Of a stretch of 64,000 nt of DNA, positions 1 to 13,500 are shown piece after piece. Position 1 is the first letter of the stretch. Each line of letters opens with the position of its first letter. A program made the position numbers and the translations under genes. Below the pieces are notes generated by a model, which did no database searches, was not told where the DNA came from, and saw only the letters and a list, made by a program, of their open reading frames with translations. Source of the DNA: Wuchereria bancrofti (taxonomy: Eukaryota; Nematoda; Chromadorea; Rhabditida; Onchocercidae); NCBI GenBank assembly GCA_005281725.1, contig SSBO01000002.1, positions 978,845 to 1,042,844 on the forward strand, in the 5' to 3' direction.

Positions 1-2
1 TC

Positions 3-77
3 GAAGAATTCAATCAAGGATTGGTTGAAGAAAACAACAAATTGCTTAGCAAACATTTTTTTCCCCATGCAAAATAA
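3..77 (+). CDS. Possible 3' end of an upstream gene (partial)
   Basis: One forward frame is open from the window edge to a TAA at 75-77. It encodes about 24 residues of ordinary, charged composition (begins EEFNQGLVEEN, ends FFPHAK). The rest of the first 4.9 kb has no comparable stretch. It could be the last exon of a gene starting outside the window, or chance. I do not recognise the protein, and nothing within the window can confirm it. Confidence 0.3.
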   Translation, partial: EEFNQGLVEENNKLLSKHFFPHAK

Positions 78-3000
78 AAATTGCCTACGGCAAAAATTTT
101 AGTTTTTTGGAAAGCTACCTATCACAGGTGGTCATAGAAATGTTGAAAAGTGTTATTAATGTTATAAGCATTCATTTATAAACAATCAAATTTTTTTAAA
201 TGTAAACTAATCACTGTAAATAAAACACATTTCATTTCTTATAGAACAATAATTTAAACAAATGAACAAATTGATTTAATTTTTTTACAAAAAAAAAGTA
301 ATAAATACATTCATACAAAGTGATGAAAATGATTTTGAGCAACAATTAATAATGTTCGCCAATTCGTTACACTTTTAATTAATTTACTTACTGTTATAGT
401 CTTTTTTTTTCTTATAACAAACAGGTTGTTTAGTTGAAATGAGCAAAATGAGGTAATAAAATGAAGTTGCAAGAAATTTAGCAGTGTAATTTTCTTTTTT
501 GAATAATGATTTTATGGGAGATTTTATAAAGAAGATATTTCTATTTGCTGTAACGTAAATGATTTTTGATATTAAGGTTGAATTTGATTTTTGATATTAA
601 AGTTGAAGGTAGGTATACGTATTGATCTTTAGTAAGATTATATTTACATCAATATTTTTAACAGATTCTAATTGTGATGAATAAATAAAATATATTTATA
701 TTTGTTCAGTTTTTTTATTTGTTTGTTTTTTGTAATATTTATTTAAATTATATAATTTATTTATGACAGTGCCGTAAGCCTGAAATCAAATTCATGTTTA
801 ATTAAACTTTATTTTTAGAATAATTTTTTTAAATAACATTAAATAACACAACAATATTATAAATGGTGATTGATTTATTAAATCTCTTTTTGCATTTCTT
901 TTTTCAGTTAAAAATAAAAATAATTTTATTCAGTAAGTTTACTGTTAATATGCGAAATTTTAATTAATTAATTTATTTTCAGTTGATACTTCCACATTGA
1001 AAGATGAAATAGTTTTTTTTTTTTATTATAAATTAATAAAATATTAAATATGTTTGTCTGATAAATCAGTAAATTGAAATTTTGGATTTGCACCAAAATC
1101 ACTATTTAGTTTTGAATAGTTAAACAATTAATAGATTACGAAAGGGTTGTCAGGATTACCCGAGTGAATTGAGGCATTTTCCGGAAACCGTTAATTGCAA
1201 CAAGGATGAAATAAAAATTTAGTTATTCATTTCCATCTAATCTGTTAATTGATTTGCTAGTTGATTGAAATGTTACGCATTAATTGATCAATTTTTATCA
1301 ATCAATGATATCATACAATGATTGCCTTTCTTGAAAATTTTACTCCATATATTTTTTAACGATGAAATTTCCACAAAATTAAATTGGTTTACTTTCAAGG
1401 ACAAATAAAATCGACTGACAAAAAAGAAAAATTTACATTGCAATTAAAAAATTTCGTTTTACATTTTACTAAATGGATTGAGGTTTTTTTTTTTTTTTGA
1501 ATTTATTTAAAAAAGAAAAAAAGATAATAACAGCAACATCAATGTTTTACATTCCGAACAAATCATTTCATCGGTGAAATTCAGAAAATACGATTAAATT
1601 ATTTTGAGATGATTTTTTTTATGGCATTTAATAACAACACAGTGTCAACTAATCATTGTTATATAATTTCATTTGTACAACAACGGACTTTCAATGAGCA
1701 GCAAACAAACTGTATTAAATTCAAATTTAACTATTAATGAAATTAAAAACTGCTAATGAAAAAATTCAGAAAAAGAATAACCTCCAGCTGTAAGATCGAT
1801 GTGGGCTAATAATTTTTGCTAATTTTTCCAAGCTTTCATAAGTACCAATCTTTTCCTTTCTTCTTAATTAAAAAAGCATTTTATTGTATAGAAATTAATA
1901 GACTTTCAATTTTAGATGATATTTATCAAAACTTTTGTAGAAACAGTTCAAATTCATATTTTCCTCAGTTTTACAGATTTATTTCACAAGTATATAATAT
2001 TGTATGCTAACAGAAGATTGAAAAATATTGTTAAATTCAAGTCGATTATTTGTTTATCACATAATGTCATTTGCTTATATATAACTGTTTATTGCTGGAA
2101 ATAAATCTTAATATATTATAAAAAATAAATAAATATCGCCAAATTTTTTTATTTTTTTTCGTCTTTCTTTTTGGAACTAATTTTTAAGAAAATATATGTT
2201 ATTCTAAACTGAGACGAATTCCATTCTACATCGTAATTAATTTCAACGTCATTATCGTATTTTATCGGTGTTGAAAGTTTTACAAAATCAAACTAAAAAA
2301 ATGATGCTAATATGGTATTTTTTTTCATATTTAAAGTCTAAGTTTAAAAACAAACTTTAAAAAATTTAACTTAAAAAAAAACATTTCAAAGAATACAGTA
2401 ACTTGAGATCATTCGAAGGGTAACAAGTTATTAAACACTTTTCAACATTTTATGGGAATTTTAAACTTCGATGATATATTCTAATTTTATATGTAAATAA
2501 ACACGTCAGATAAAATAATTATTTATGAACAACATAAATATTGAAAAAAAAAAATTAAACTATATATTTTGAACATTAGAGTATTTACTGAATTTACTTC
2601 AAAAAATTTATTTAATGTGAATTGCATAGATATTTGGAAAGTCTTAACTGTTTCCTTTTTCTCCTCGATCTATTCTCGAATGACCTTGTAAGAGGAACAG
2701 GTATTTTTACCTTGATTCTTTTTTCTTGCTTATCAATAAATCAAATTTCACATCAACTATTCGGGCGATCAGAACAAAGGAAATTGAAACTGAAATTTAG
2801 ACGGAAGAAAATTTTTGAAAGCAATACTTAATGTATTACCACAAAGATATTAATATCAATATAAAATATTCATCAGTGTTTTATTTACAAATATTGGTTA
2901 CTTTGTCTCAGATGGTTATTTATCATTTTATCTAATGTAATAAACAAATTTGATAATGTGACGATAAGACGGCTATTAATATATTAATATAATAAAGAAA

Positions 3001-4960
3001 ACTATAATAGTGTGGAAAAGTTGAAAGTAAAAGTATAGTTTATATATTTATTATCATTGCATGAAAAATGAAAAAGTGCTGTGCAAAAAAAAAAATAATT
3101 GTAAATCATAAATTAATAAAAAGTCAGAAAAAATACAAATAATTAAATAGAATTTAGAAAAAGTATGCATACAGAAATAATAGATGTGAGGACATAATTA
3201 ACACGAAATAATGTGATATTTTTGATTAAATTGGTTTAAAAAATGGATGATGACATAAGTTCAGAGGTAATTTTAAAAAAATCAATGGAAGATATTTCAG
3301 AAAAATGGAGCATTTATTATATAAGTAGTAAAATTATGAGTTTTAGTTTAAAAAACAAAATGATGATATTGCAGAAGGAAGAAATATTTAGAGAAGACTA
3401 CATATTCTGAAATGTTTACAATAGTAAGTAATACTAACGATAAGTATTCATTTCACTTAATTATCTGACAATTTCAATAAATTATTTTAATCACAATTTT
3501 AAAAATTATATAATTTTTTTGAAATAAATGATTTTACTAGAAAACATATGAGCAAAATTAGATTAATGATGAAAATAATAATTTCAGAAAAAAAAATTAT
3601 CATTATTATTCCCATAAATTTCATAACTAACATTGAAATTTTTGTGTACTAATAGCAAAATTTAAAATTGAAGAAGAACTGATGAACATCGATCATTTAT
3701 ATAATTCATTGCGATTTTCATTTTTTTTTCCATTTTTTTTTTTTGATGGTAATGACTAGGAAAAAAAAAGTAAGTATAAAATGTATTGCACAGTAATTTC
3801 GAAATGAAATTGGACGCGGTAGTGTAACCGTTACTCGTCAACAATATTAGCAATACTGCCACTATATAAGCAAATAACTTGTTTGTCGTTTCAATTTGAT
3901 TGTCATTTATTGAAATTATATACTTTGCTTAAAAAAAAATTTTTGAAAAGTAATTTTTTATTAGTTGAAAATTAATGCTATTTGTTTTGTAATATTTAAT
4001 TAAAATAATGCTTAAAACAACTCTTTTATAATATTTAATTGAAGTTAAATCAATGATTTAATTCTTAATTTAAGTAAATTCGTTAAAATCTTTAAAGATA
4101 TTTACTTGCATTTTTTATCTTTTTTTTTTTCGTATCTATAACAACACTTATAAGAACGATAGCAATTACTGGTAATGCAATTGAAATCCTAAGTACTAGT
4201 TGAATTGTAATAACCAGTTAAGAAGTTAATCAATTTATAATAATCGGGTAAGGAAATATAATAATAATTAAATAATAGTAGAGATAAAAATAATAATTAA
4301 TAGTAATAATGATAATAATTAATGGTAACAATAATAATAGTAACAATAATAATAATGGTAATAATAACAATAACAAAATAATAATAAAAGCAATGATAAT
4401 AATAGTAATAACAATAATATTAAAGACAATAATAATAGTAATAATAGTGGTAATAATAACAATAATAGTAGTAGTAGCATTGTTATTATCGTTACTAATA
4501 TTATTGTTATTAATAATAACAATAATATTATCGTTACTAATATTATTGTTATTAATAATAACAATAATATAATAATGAACTACAAACTGTAATATCTTTC
4601 ACTTAGTACTGGAATGAAATGTATGGGAGTAAATTAAATCCAATTTGCCATAGTTTTAAGTTCAGTATTGTTTTGAAGATTTGTACTAAAGCTGATGCAT
4701 TAAACGCAAGTTTGGGTATCAGAAATATTACTGAAAGACATTTTAACTTAATTTCACTTTGAATTTTCCTCTTTTTCATCTTTTTCTCGATCGGATATAA
4801 GATGGTTTTTACGTCATTTTGCTAATGATGAAATTTAGAGTATTAGAAGAGCATAGGAAGAGAATAAAATGATATCAATCTTTTGCTAATTCATATCTTA
4901 ATGATTATAATAATTAAGCGATTTTAGTTCAATTTTAGTTTATTTTATTTTTTGCTAGGA
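78..4960. other. AT-rich intergenic DNA upstream of the collagen gene
   Basis: No supportable gene on either strand: the few short open frames are rich in Phe, Leu, Asn and Lys, as expected from AT-rich non-coding DNA. A roughly 25-bp direct repeat (GATTTTTGATATTAA unit, twice) lies near 555-605. A trinucleotide-repeat tract at about 4255-4575 is listed separately. Confidence 0.6.
4255..4575. repeat. AAT/ATT trinucleotide tract with 40-bp internal repeat
   Basis: Interrupted AAT/AAC triplets on the top strand switch to ATT/GTT triplets from about 4478. In the distal part a unit of about 42 bp, starting ATTATCGTTACTAATATTAT, occurs twice in tandem (near 4485 and 4527). Each unit contains a self-complementary segment around ATTGTTATTAATAATAACAAT, so the tract can form hairpins. 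It ends about 385 bp before the collagen start codon. Confidence 0.85.
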
Positions 4961-6636
4961 ATGGAGGAAAAATCACGTCCACATTCGATGAAAACAAATG
5001 CTTTTGTAGCTATTGTATTAGCTACTGGTGCTATAACATCATGCATGATTTCATTTCCAATTATTTTCACTTATGTTCAATCATTAGAAAGTCATGTGCA
5101 AACGGAGCTAGATTTATGCAAGGTAAAATTGTTGACAATTATTGTTGATTGTTTACCATTGATCATCATTATTAACAGCAATTAATTATTTTTATAAAGT
5201 CCTATTAAATCCTTTTTGAAATAATCAAGTCATTTGTTGCAAAAAAAGAAAGAAAAAATTAATTTATTAATTGAAATTTTTAAACAGTTTTCGGCTACAA
5301 TTAAAAAAAAAATACCTAAATTTGATTTCAGATGCGTGCTAGAAATATGTGGAAAGAAATGCTTGAAATGAAAACCAGTGAGAAGCATTTGACAGCGTTA
5401 CGTGTTAGTCGTGCCGCAAAAATACTGCACGGTGTTGTAACGGAAGTCAAAGATCGTAAACGACGTCAAAATCAAGGCCTATGTTGTACATGTCAACGTG
5501 GACCACCTGGACCACCTGGTGAACCGGGACCTGATGGTAAAATCGATAATTTATTCATAAGCGTAAAGAACCAAAAAGAAATTGAAGTGGTTTAAGAAAA
5601 AAAAGGAAGCAATAAATTTCAGACAATAAATTTTTTAGACACATGTCAAACTATTTTAATGTCTATTTGAATTTTCAATCTACATTAAAAGAAAAGAGCG
5701 AAAAGAATGAAAGAATAAATAGTTTAAATTGTAAAAATTCCATATTCAAGTCAATAAATTTTATTAATTTAGCAGATTTATTTTTCCTCAAAAAAAACTG
5801 ATTTCATAGCTAAATCACTTATTAATTAACATATGAGTGGTTGTATTCGAAAATATTTTTTTATTTTTTTTTGAGCAAGTTAATGAATATATGTGCAAGA
5901 AAATTTATTTAAAATGAATTTGTTAATTTTCGAATGTTATAGGCGTGGACGGTATCGATGGTGTTATTGGTGATATTGGATTGCCAGGAACACAAGCAAT
6001 AGAACCACCAGAATGGTCTCATCGTTTCCCAGAACAGTGTCCATGTGATGCTCCAGCAGGTCCTTCAGGTAGTCCAGGACCACGTGGACCACAAGGACCT
6101 CCAGGAGATGCAGGAATGCCAGGAATTGATGGAGCACCAGGTGAACCTGGAATACGAGGACCACCAGGACCACCGGGACGAAATGGTAATCCGGGAATGA
6201 AAGGCTCTGCAGGTATACCAGGTAGACAGATACCAGGTGGTGAAGGACCACCTGGACCACCAGGACCGCCAGGAAGGCCAGGAAATGTTGGACCACGTGG
6301 GCCACCAGGCCAACGTATGTTTCTTTTTTTTTAGCTATGATTATATGACATCTTAATTAATAACCTTTGCTAGTACTACTTTTAATTAATAACTATGGAA
6401 TACAACGAAGCAATTAGAAAGGAAGGCTAATTGCTCCCAGTGATTTCCATAAAAATGTATGCATTTCAGCTGGTGTAAATGGCGAACCAGGATCAGCAGG
6501 TGAAGATGGTCCACAAGGACAACCAGGACCACCAGGACCAGCAGGACAACAAGGGCCACCAGGTCATCCAGGTGAGGAAGGACCAAAAGGACGATGTGAT
6601 CATTGTCCACCTGCACGATTGGCACCCGGTTATTAA
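4961..6636 (+). CDS. Nematode cuticle collagen
   Basis: Four exons, 4961-5122, 5332-5536, 5943-6314 and 6470-6636, join in frame to 301 residues. The product is a secreted structural collagen of the cuticle. Residues 13-38 form a hydrophobic membrane or signal-anchor segment. A basic RKRR at 96-99 fits the furin-like processing site of this family. Cysteines at 105, 106 and 108 precede the first Gly-X-Y block, and Cys155/157 lie in the interruption. A long Gly-X-Y domain of about 125 residues, with short breaks, then runs to the C-terminal [13 protein letters not shown], whose Cys289 and Cys292 complete the set used for trimer disulphides. This length and cysteine layout are usual for the family. 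The ATG was chosen because an acceptor-like TTTTTTGCTAG ends 2 bp before it, a likely trans-splice site. Many paralogues exist in nematodes, so no specific col number is given. Confidence 0.96.
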
Positions 6637-6706
6637 GCAAATTGAAATCCAATTACTCATTTGTTTTCACCACAATTCAGCCTATTGTGATCGATGATAC
6701 AGATTC

Positions 6707-6712
6707 AATAAA
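6707..6712 (+). terminator. Polyadenylation signal AATAAA for the collagen gene
   Basis: A canonical AATAAA lies 70 bp downstream of the collagen stop codon, the first such hexamer after it. Position and sequence fit; use is inferred. Confidence 0.5.
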
Positions 6713-8068
6713 CAATTAGGCACGGTATATTTGCATATTAACAATTGGTTATTGTCTCGAAAAATAGAAAATCGAATTTAAATTCAAAAAGAGGCTCAAA
6801 GGTCAAACTCAATGTTTACAAAAGAGTATTGGGAAATATGTATTATTTTTAAGCTGAAAGTTTGAAAAAAAATTTCACTAGTTTTAAATTTTTACAAATA
6901 GATTTCAATTCTTTTTTTTACCATTTTTAATAGATTTTATGTTTCTTTAAATATATGAAATTTTTTCTTTATCATTAAATATCTAAAATTAAATACAATT
7001 TAATAAACATTCCATAAATGATTAATGTTATTTAAAAAAAAAAAAAAAATGAAATAATAATGAAAATAATGGAAATTATCAAAAGCACAACAAAAAAAGA
7101 GAAAGAAAGAAAAAGAAAAAAACAGCGATTTTGGATGCTAATTAACGATTATCCGACAGAAAAATTTTAATAAATATATTTAATAGTATAGTTGAATTGT
7201 TTGAATTTATTTGACAAAATCTATTCGTTAATATATGTATCTTCAAAATAATATAACTTTAATAAATCAACAAATACCGTCGTTTCATTGTATAAACGAA
7301 TGAATTAGAGTAAAATGAAAAACAAATGTCTTTTTTAATATAGTTTAAGATTTAAAAAGCGAAAAAATATATTTCACTTTATCATTTGTTTGATATTAAA
7401 TTTCAAATAACAAGCAGTATACTATGTTTTTGCTGACAAAACATCAATAAATAAGAATAATGAAAGAAAGCAAAATTAAATGGAAATGAAAGAAAAATAA
7501 ATAAATTAATTAATTAATAAGTAAAAATCAAATGTTTCATTGGTTATAATTAATAATTGAAGTATTAAAATTTTGACTACTTAACACATAATTCAGTTAT
7601 TATTATCATCGAAAATATTTTAAACTTTCCTTCGCTTTTTCTTTTGTTTCTAATTTTAAAACTTAAAATTTTTTTGCCTCTCATTTCAGTCGAATAAAAA
7701 GTCGAAAAAAAAGAGAAAAATAAAAAAGAAACAAAAAAAAAAAAAAAATGAATGAATGTTTCTAAGCAAAAGAGTAACGTTGATTTAAATTTGAAATAGG
7801 TCGAAAAGGAATTTTTTTTTCTTTGTTTGCAAATTTTCTATAACACAGAAAAAAAAAATTGATTGAAGTGTAATGCTCGCAGCTGGATTTTCCGATTTAT
7901 TGCTTCACTGAAATTTTACCAACGTTTCTTTACCCTTTAATCTTTCTTTTTTTTTGTCATTTAACTTTTTCAATATTTTTAACAATCAATTTGATTTTTT
8001 CTTTTTTTTAAAGCTCTGGTCAAATCATTCAAAGTTATCAAATGTTATTCCACTGATAATAAATGATA

Positions 8069-9050
8069 TTATTGAAACATTAATCATATATGAGATGAAA
8101 TTCCTTTGATTTATTTGTAAATTTAAATTGCTTTTTTTCTAATCTTTCTTTTTTTTTTCAAATTGTACATCATTTCCTCGACATTAAATCATTAATATCA
8201 TTTATGACTAATTTTATCATTTTTCTTTATCATAATTTATCTGAAGTAAAAAATAGATATCAGTACAATAAGAACGATATTAAAATTTTAAAAAAAAATG
8301 ACTTATCAATTGCATCAGTTAATCACCAGTTTTCTATTTCTTTTTTTTTTCTTCAAAATTTAAGTTTGATGCATAGAATGCAAAGTAAACATCTATTTAC
8401 ACTTAAAAATAATAAAAATAAAAAGTATTAGATTCATTCCCATCCATCGCAATACTCTTATCAAACAGTACATAACATACTTTATTACACCTTTCTCTCT
8501 CTTTCTCTCTCTCTCTTTCTTTTTTCAACGAAATAAAGATAAGATTAGCATAAAATTTCACATGAAATTCACATAGCAGTGTTAATTGTAATGCTATTGT
8601 TGATGATATTATTGAAGCATTAATCATTTGTGGGATGGAATTCCTTTGATTTATCTTCAAATTTGAATTGCTTCATCAATTTTTTTTTTCAAATCATTTC
8701 CTAGATATTAAATCATTAATATCCTTTATATGTCAGATATTAACTATACAACTTTCCTCAATTTCATTTATTTCTAAAAATAAGAAAATGAACAAAAACA
8801 ACAACAAAAAAAATTTTTCCTACTATTACTACTGTTATTGTTGCTTCATTTAAGTTAATTTGTGTTTTTTTTTTATTTTCTATTACTTTTTTTTGAGTTT
8901 CTGAATTGAAACTATCGTACTATTAATAATTTAGTATTATCTAAATGATTGATCATATTTTTAGAATCGCATATAAGTTTACTACTATTACTGTTATTGT
9001 TGTTTCATTTAAGGAAATTTGTTTTTTCTTGTTTCTTTTTTATTTCTTGA
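8069..9050. repeat. Diverged local direct duplications
   Basis: 8069-8206 and 8609-8733 share long matches, for example ATTATTGAA-CATTAATCAT, GATTTATxTxxAAATTxxAATTGCTT and GACATTAAATCATTAATATC-like segments. Separately 8820-8898 and 8979-9050 both read ACTGTTATTGTTG-TTCATTTAAG followed by T-rich DNA. These are old local duplications without coding content. Confidence 0.6.
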
Positions 9051-10564
9051 GCTATTAAATGAATAGTTGAACTTTTTAAAAAAGATTAATAATGCAAATA
9101 TATTATAGTATGAATGCATACATTTTTTTTTAAATACACCTCCATATCTTGAAAATATATCATTTATATATTTTTGTTGTGGAATATTTTTTGAAATTAT
9201 TTACTTAAATTCTTTCATGCTATCATCATTGTCACCTGCAAAATGATAAATAGTAGTGAAGGAAATATTGATGGCAGCAATGATAGTTGTAATATTAGTA
9301 GTAGTAAAAGTAATAAATAATGTAGTAGCAAAAGTAAAAGTAAAAGAATGAAATATTAAATCATCAAAAAATAATGAAATTTCAAAATTTTGTTAACTTA
9401 AATTCAATTTTCTTCTTTTCCTTCACATCCTTTTCTCCTCTCTCTCTCGCTCTTACTCTCTCTCTCTCTCCTTCCTCCTCTTTTTTTTTCTCTTTCTAGA
9501 TGAATTATATAAATTTTCATTAACTTATTGTTACACTAAAAGAAGAAAAAAAAAGCTTTTATTTGTTATAATAAAAAGAATTCCATTAGTCTTTTTTTTC
9601 TAATATATTTTATTCCACTGAAATCTTCCAGAATTTTAAATAATTTAGGAAAAAAATTTCGAAATTTTTTTATTTTTAAAAGTTTTATTTACTTTTTAGA
9701 ATTTTTATCATTCTCACTATTCATTATTATGTAACATTTTGCTCGATCATTCTTTTTGATATAATTACCACATAACAACATAACAATGCATATACAATAA
9801 GCATACCGAGTAGATAATGGTTATTGTCGCAGAATTTTACTGATACATTTACAATAGATGTAGTGAAGCAATCATTTTGATTGTTCATTTTATATGAAAT
9901 AACTAATTTAGTCATTTATTTAAATTCCTTCAAAATTAAATTAAAATAACTTTTATCATTTTTTTTTTTTGCCTCTTCCTCTCCCAAAAAGTTCTCATAG
10001 AGATAAAATCGTCTTTATTTTTAATCTCACATTCTTTTTTGCTTGTTTTTTTTCTCTTCTCTCATCATCTCTCTTCGAATTTCGTAAAAAAAAAGTAAAT
10101 GAAAGTGAGAAAAGAAAACTTTGGAAGAATAACAATGTAGCATTGGTGAAATCTTCCGTTTCATTTCCATTCTTCTTTCTTTGTAGTATTCCTAATTTTC
10201 ATTCAAATATGAAATGATTATGTTCTAATTACTAATTGATAATTGAATTTTTTGAAAAATTTTTCTCTCTACAAATATTTACATATTTCATTTTTACGAT
10301 ATATGCCCTTCTTGCTCATTCATTCCTTAAAACAAACAAACAATAAATCTTAAATTACTCACATATAGTAGTAATTGAATTGAGTATGATAATTTGTGTT
10401 ATGCTATGAATTTTAATTATAAATCAAATATGATAAGTGGTAATAAAAGTTTTTAAATAAAATGCATAAAATTTAATTTCATGTGTATACGTATGTATCT
10501 AACCGAATCTTTTTCAAATATAAATTTACAGTATAATCAATTTTTTTTTTCAAAGTGTAGGCAA

Positions 10565-13500
10565 ATGGTATCAATTGAGGATCATAAAATATTATATAGA
10601 TCATCATTATCATCATTATCAAATATCACTGATAACAATGGTCCTTCGCTTTGTCAAGTAAGTACTGAATTACCTAATCAATAATAATAATTCATCATAA
10701 AATATAAAATTAATGCAATTCAATGATGTCAAACATTTGTAATTTATATCCATCCATTATTAATTATAGAATGAAAAGAAAAAAAAAGAGAAATTGATAA
10801 AGGAAAAAAAAATATATTTCTTTTTGAGATATCAATATGATTGTAAAAAAAAAATTATGTTGAAATCTGCAAGAATAAATTTAACTTAAATCAGCAAATG
10901 GGATAATTTATCTTCATCTACTATCTGATATTATTTTCTGTTATTATCTAAAGATAAAAAGAAAACATACCTGATTTACCTACAATGACAAATGGTATTC
11001 TGATTGATAACCTTGACCTAAATATCAAATTATTTCACGGCAATTGTATGCCAAAATATATTAACATAAAATCTCTCTTACAGAAATTTGATATTACTAT
11101 TTTCAACCTTTTTTATCGCAGTCAGAAATTAATTACTAATTCTTTTTAAAAAATGAATAAATAATTAGTAATAAATTGTTATGAACTGCTATGAATTCTT
11201 TGTTTTTAGTTTTCGTTTTTTTTTTCTTAATTAAACATTCTTCCTAATATTTAAATTTAGATATATTATCGATTATTTCCTTACTTTACAATTTATGAGA
11301 AAATGAAATATTAATGATAAATAATTCGTATTTTTTTATTATCTAATAAAAAGTAAACGAAGTGAAATAAATTATTAATATCAGTTATTTAAAATAAGAA
11401 TTATGAGATTTGAGATAACGAAATATTTTTTAATTTTACAAAACTTTATTTTCCACATACAAACTAAAATTCTATGAATAGAAAAAAAAAATTTTTTTCT
11501 ATCCAATAAAAATAATAAAATCCACAAAATGTTTTTTAGTAATTTATAGCATAAAAATATATATAATTTTCCATTGTAAACAATTACTTACTTTCTTTAC
11601 GTTTTAAATCAAAAATGTATTGCTGAAAAAAATTTAAGCATTTCGAAAAAAAAAAAAAAATTATTCATTTACTTTTACTTCAATTTAGCATTATCATATA
11701 TGATAAATGAAATATGAAAAAAATAAAAATATTGAAATAATATTAAAAAATTTCATTCATACTTACAGATTTGCTTCGAACCATTTAAGCAAAATATTCG
11801 TATACCAAAACTTTTACCCTGTGGTCACAGCTTTTGCAATGATTGTATTACCGCTTTAAAGTTTAATTCAATTTGCATATGCAAATGTCCAATTTGTCGT
11901 CACTCATTTCCATTACGATACGATACAAAATTTCCAACCAATTACAGTCTGCTTGGTTTGTACTTTCTTTGTTTTTGTCTTTAAAAAAATTTTTTTAAAT
12001 TTTATTTTATTAAATTTTAATTGGTAATGGAAATAATATTTATTATAATATTATGATAAATAAATTCCTCATATAAAAATAAGATTAAGATTAAACTTTC
12101 ATCTGTGAAAGAAGATTTTTCATGATTTTTTGTTATTTTACTCACAAATCTATTATTCAATTTTGTAGTAATTAAATTTTTGTAATTGCTTAATAGATTA
12201 AAAGTAAATCAATTTATCATATCATTGTTTCCAGTTTAAATGATCCCTCAATTAATCCTTTTATTCGTTTCTCTTTATTTTAAATGCAAAGTAAACTTTA
12301 ACTCAAAAGCTTCATAAAATTAAGCTGCTAATTAATGTAATATTAGAAACTTGCATATTCAATATTGTTAATGTAATTATTGATTATTAAATGTAAAATT
12401 TTTGAAATAGTTAAATTTACTTCAATATAATACAAAGCAAGTTTAATAGAATTAAATTTATGCCGCATTAACTAACAGTTGAATTTGAAATAAACTGGAA
12501 TAAACCAGATTTTAGTAAATATTTCTGCTAAATAAATCAAAATTTTATAAATGAATTAAAAAGTTTTGCAAAATTTTTGCTGTAAAATTTTACTTCGAAT
12601 TATTTTCTGTAGGAAAATGTTTTCTTCTATCCTTATTAAAAATTAAAAGTTTCACGAAATTTCCAATATTTTTTTTATATTACTGTGTAAAGTATGGAAA
12701 TGTTATTACACAAATGTTAATGAAAGAATGGAAGCATAATTATTTAATTTATTGAAATTTAATGCCTACTTATTAGCAATAATTATTTGTAAATTTTTCG
12801 ATGACGTAAACTTTGTGCGTAATTTCACTAGTCATATTTACCAAAATTAAAGTTACTATGATTAATTTTTTTTACTAAATTTTTTTACTAAAATTTACCA
12901 AAATTAGAATTACTATGATGATAAATGAACAAGCAAGAAGAATTTAAATATTAACATAAATAATTTCAAACAGATTGCATTAGTTTCTTTTCATAATCAT
13001 AATTAGTAATTATGTTATTATTGTAAAGCTGACCAATGATTTATTTGAAAATGAACAAATGAAAATATCAAAATTCTAAATGCTTTTTTTGGAAAATTAA
13101 AAAAAATTTTTTTTTACTTTAAAATTTCTATTGCATTCTTTAAATCCATATGCATTTCATCAAATGCATTTTTCATTTAACATTAATATTTAGGGCAATT
13201 TTCATACTTTTAAATTTGACGATGCATTAAGTCCTTATCTAAAATTATCTTTGTAATAGTAATTTTAATTCAGAACGCATATCATCATCGTTTATGTTAA
13301 TCCTTAATCATATCAGTTATCATTTTATCTAATCATTGATCTTTCCTTCCATTTCTCGCATCAAAAAAAAAAATAGATAAATAAATAAAAACTAGCTAAT
13401 TTAGCATATAACCTAACTATAAACTTATCATTTGATTTGTTCCTTATTTTCTGGAATTTATTGTCATCTAAACAAACAACAATGACATCTCATCGAACAA

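Larger units (their letters stand above)
6637..10564. other. AT-rich intergenic DNA between collagen and RING genes
   Basis: No gene is supported. AATAAA at 6707-6712, about 70 bp after the collagen stop, is a plausible polyadenylation signal. CT-rich tracts occur at 8491-8525 and 9431-9480. A diverged duplicated block lies at 8069-9050 (listed separately). Confidence 0.6.

Noticed and set aside
4309..4572. Ile/Asn-rich and Leu-rich open frames on both strands
   Set aside because: Pure translation of the AAT/ATT triplet tract.
4952..4960. Collagen start at a TTG at 4952
   Set aside because: TTG is part of an acceptor-like TTTTTTGCTAG; the ATG at 4961 is the sensible start.
5964..6313. Two minus-strand frames opposite the collagen exon
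   Set aside because: They are the reverse reading of the Gly-X-Y repeat (Val/Leu or Trp/Ser rich) and have no independent support.
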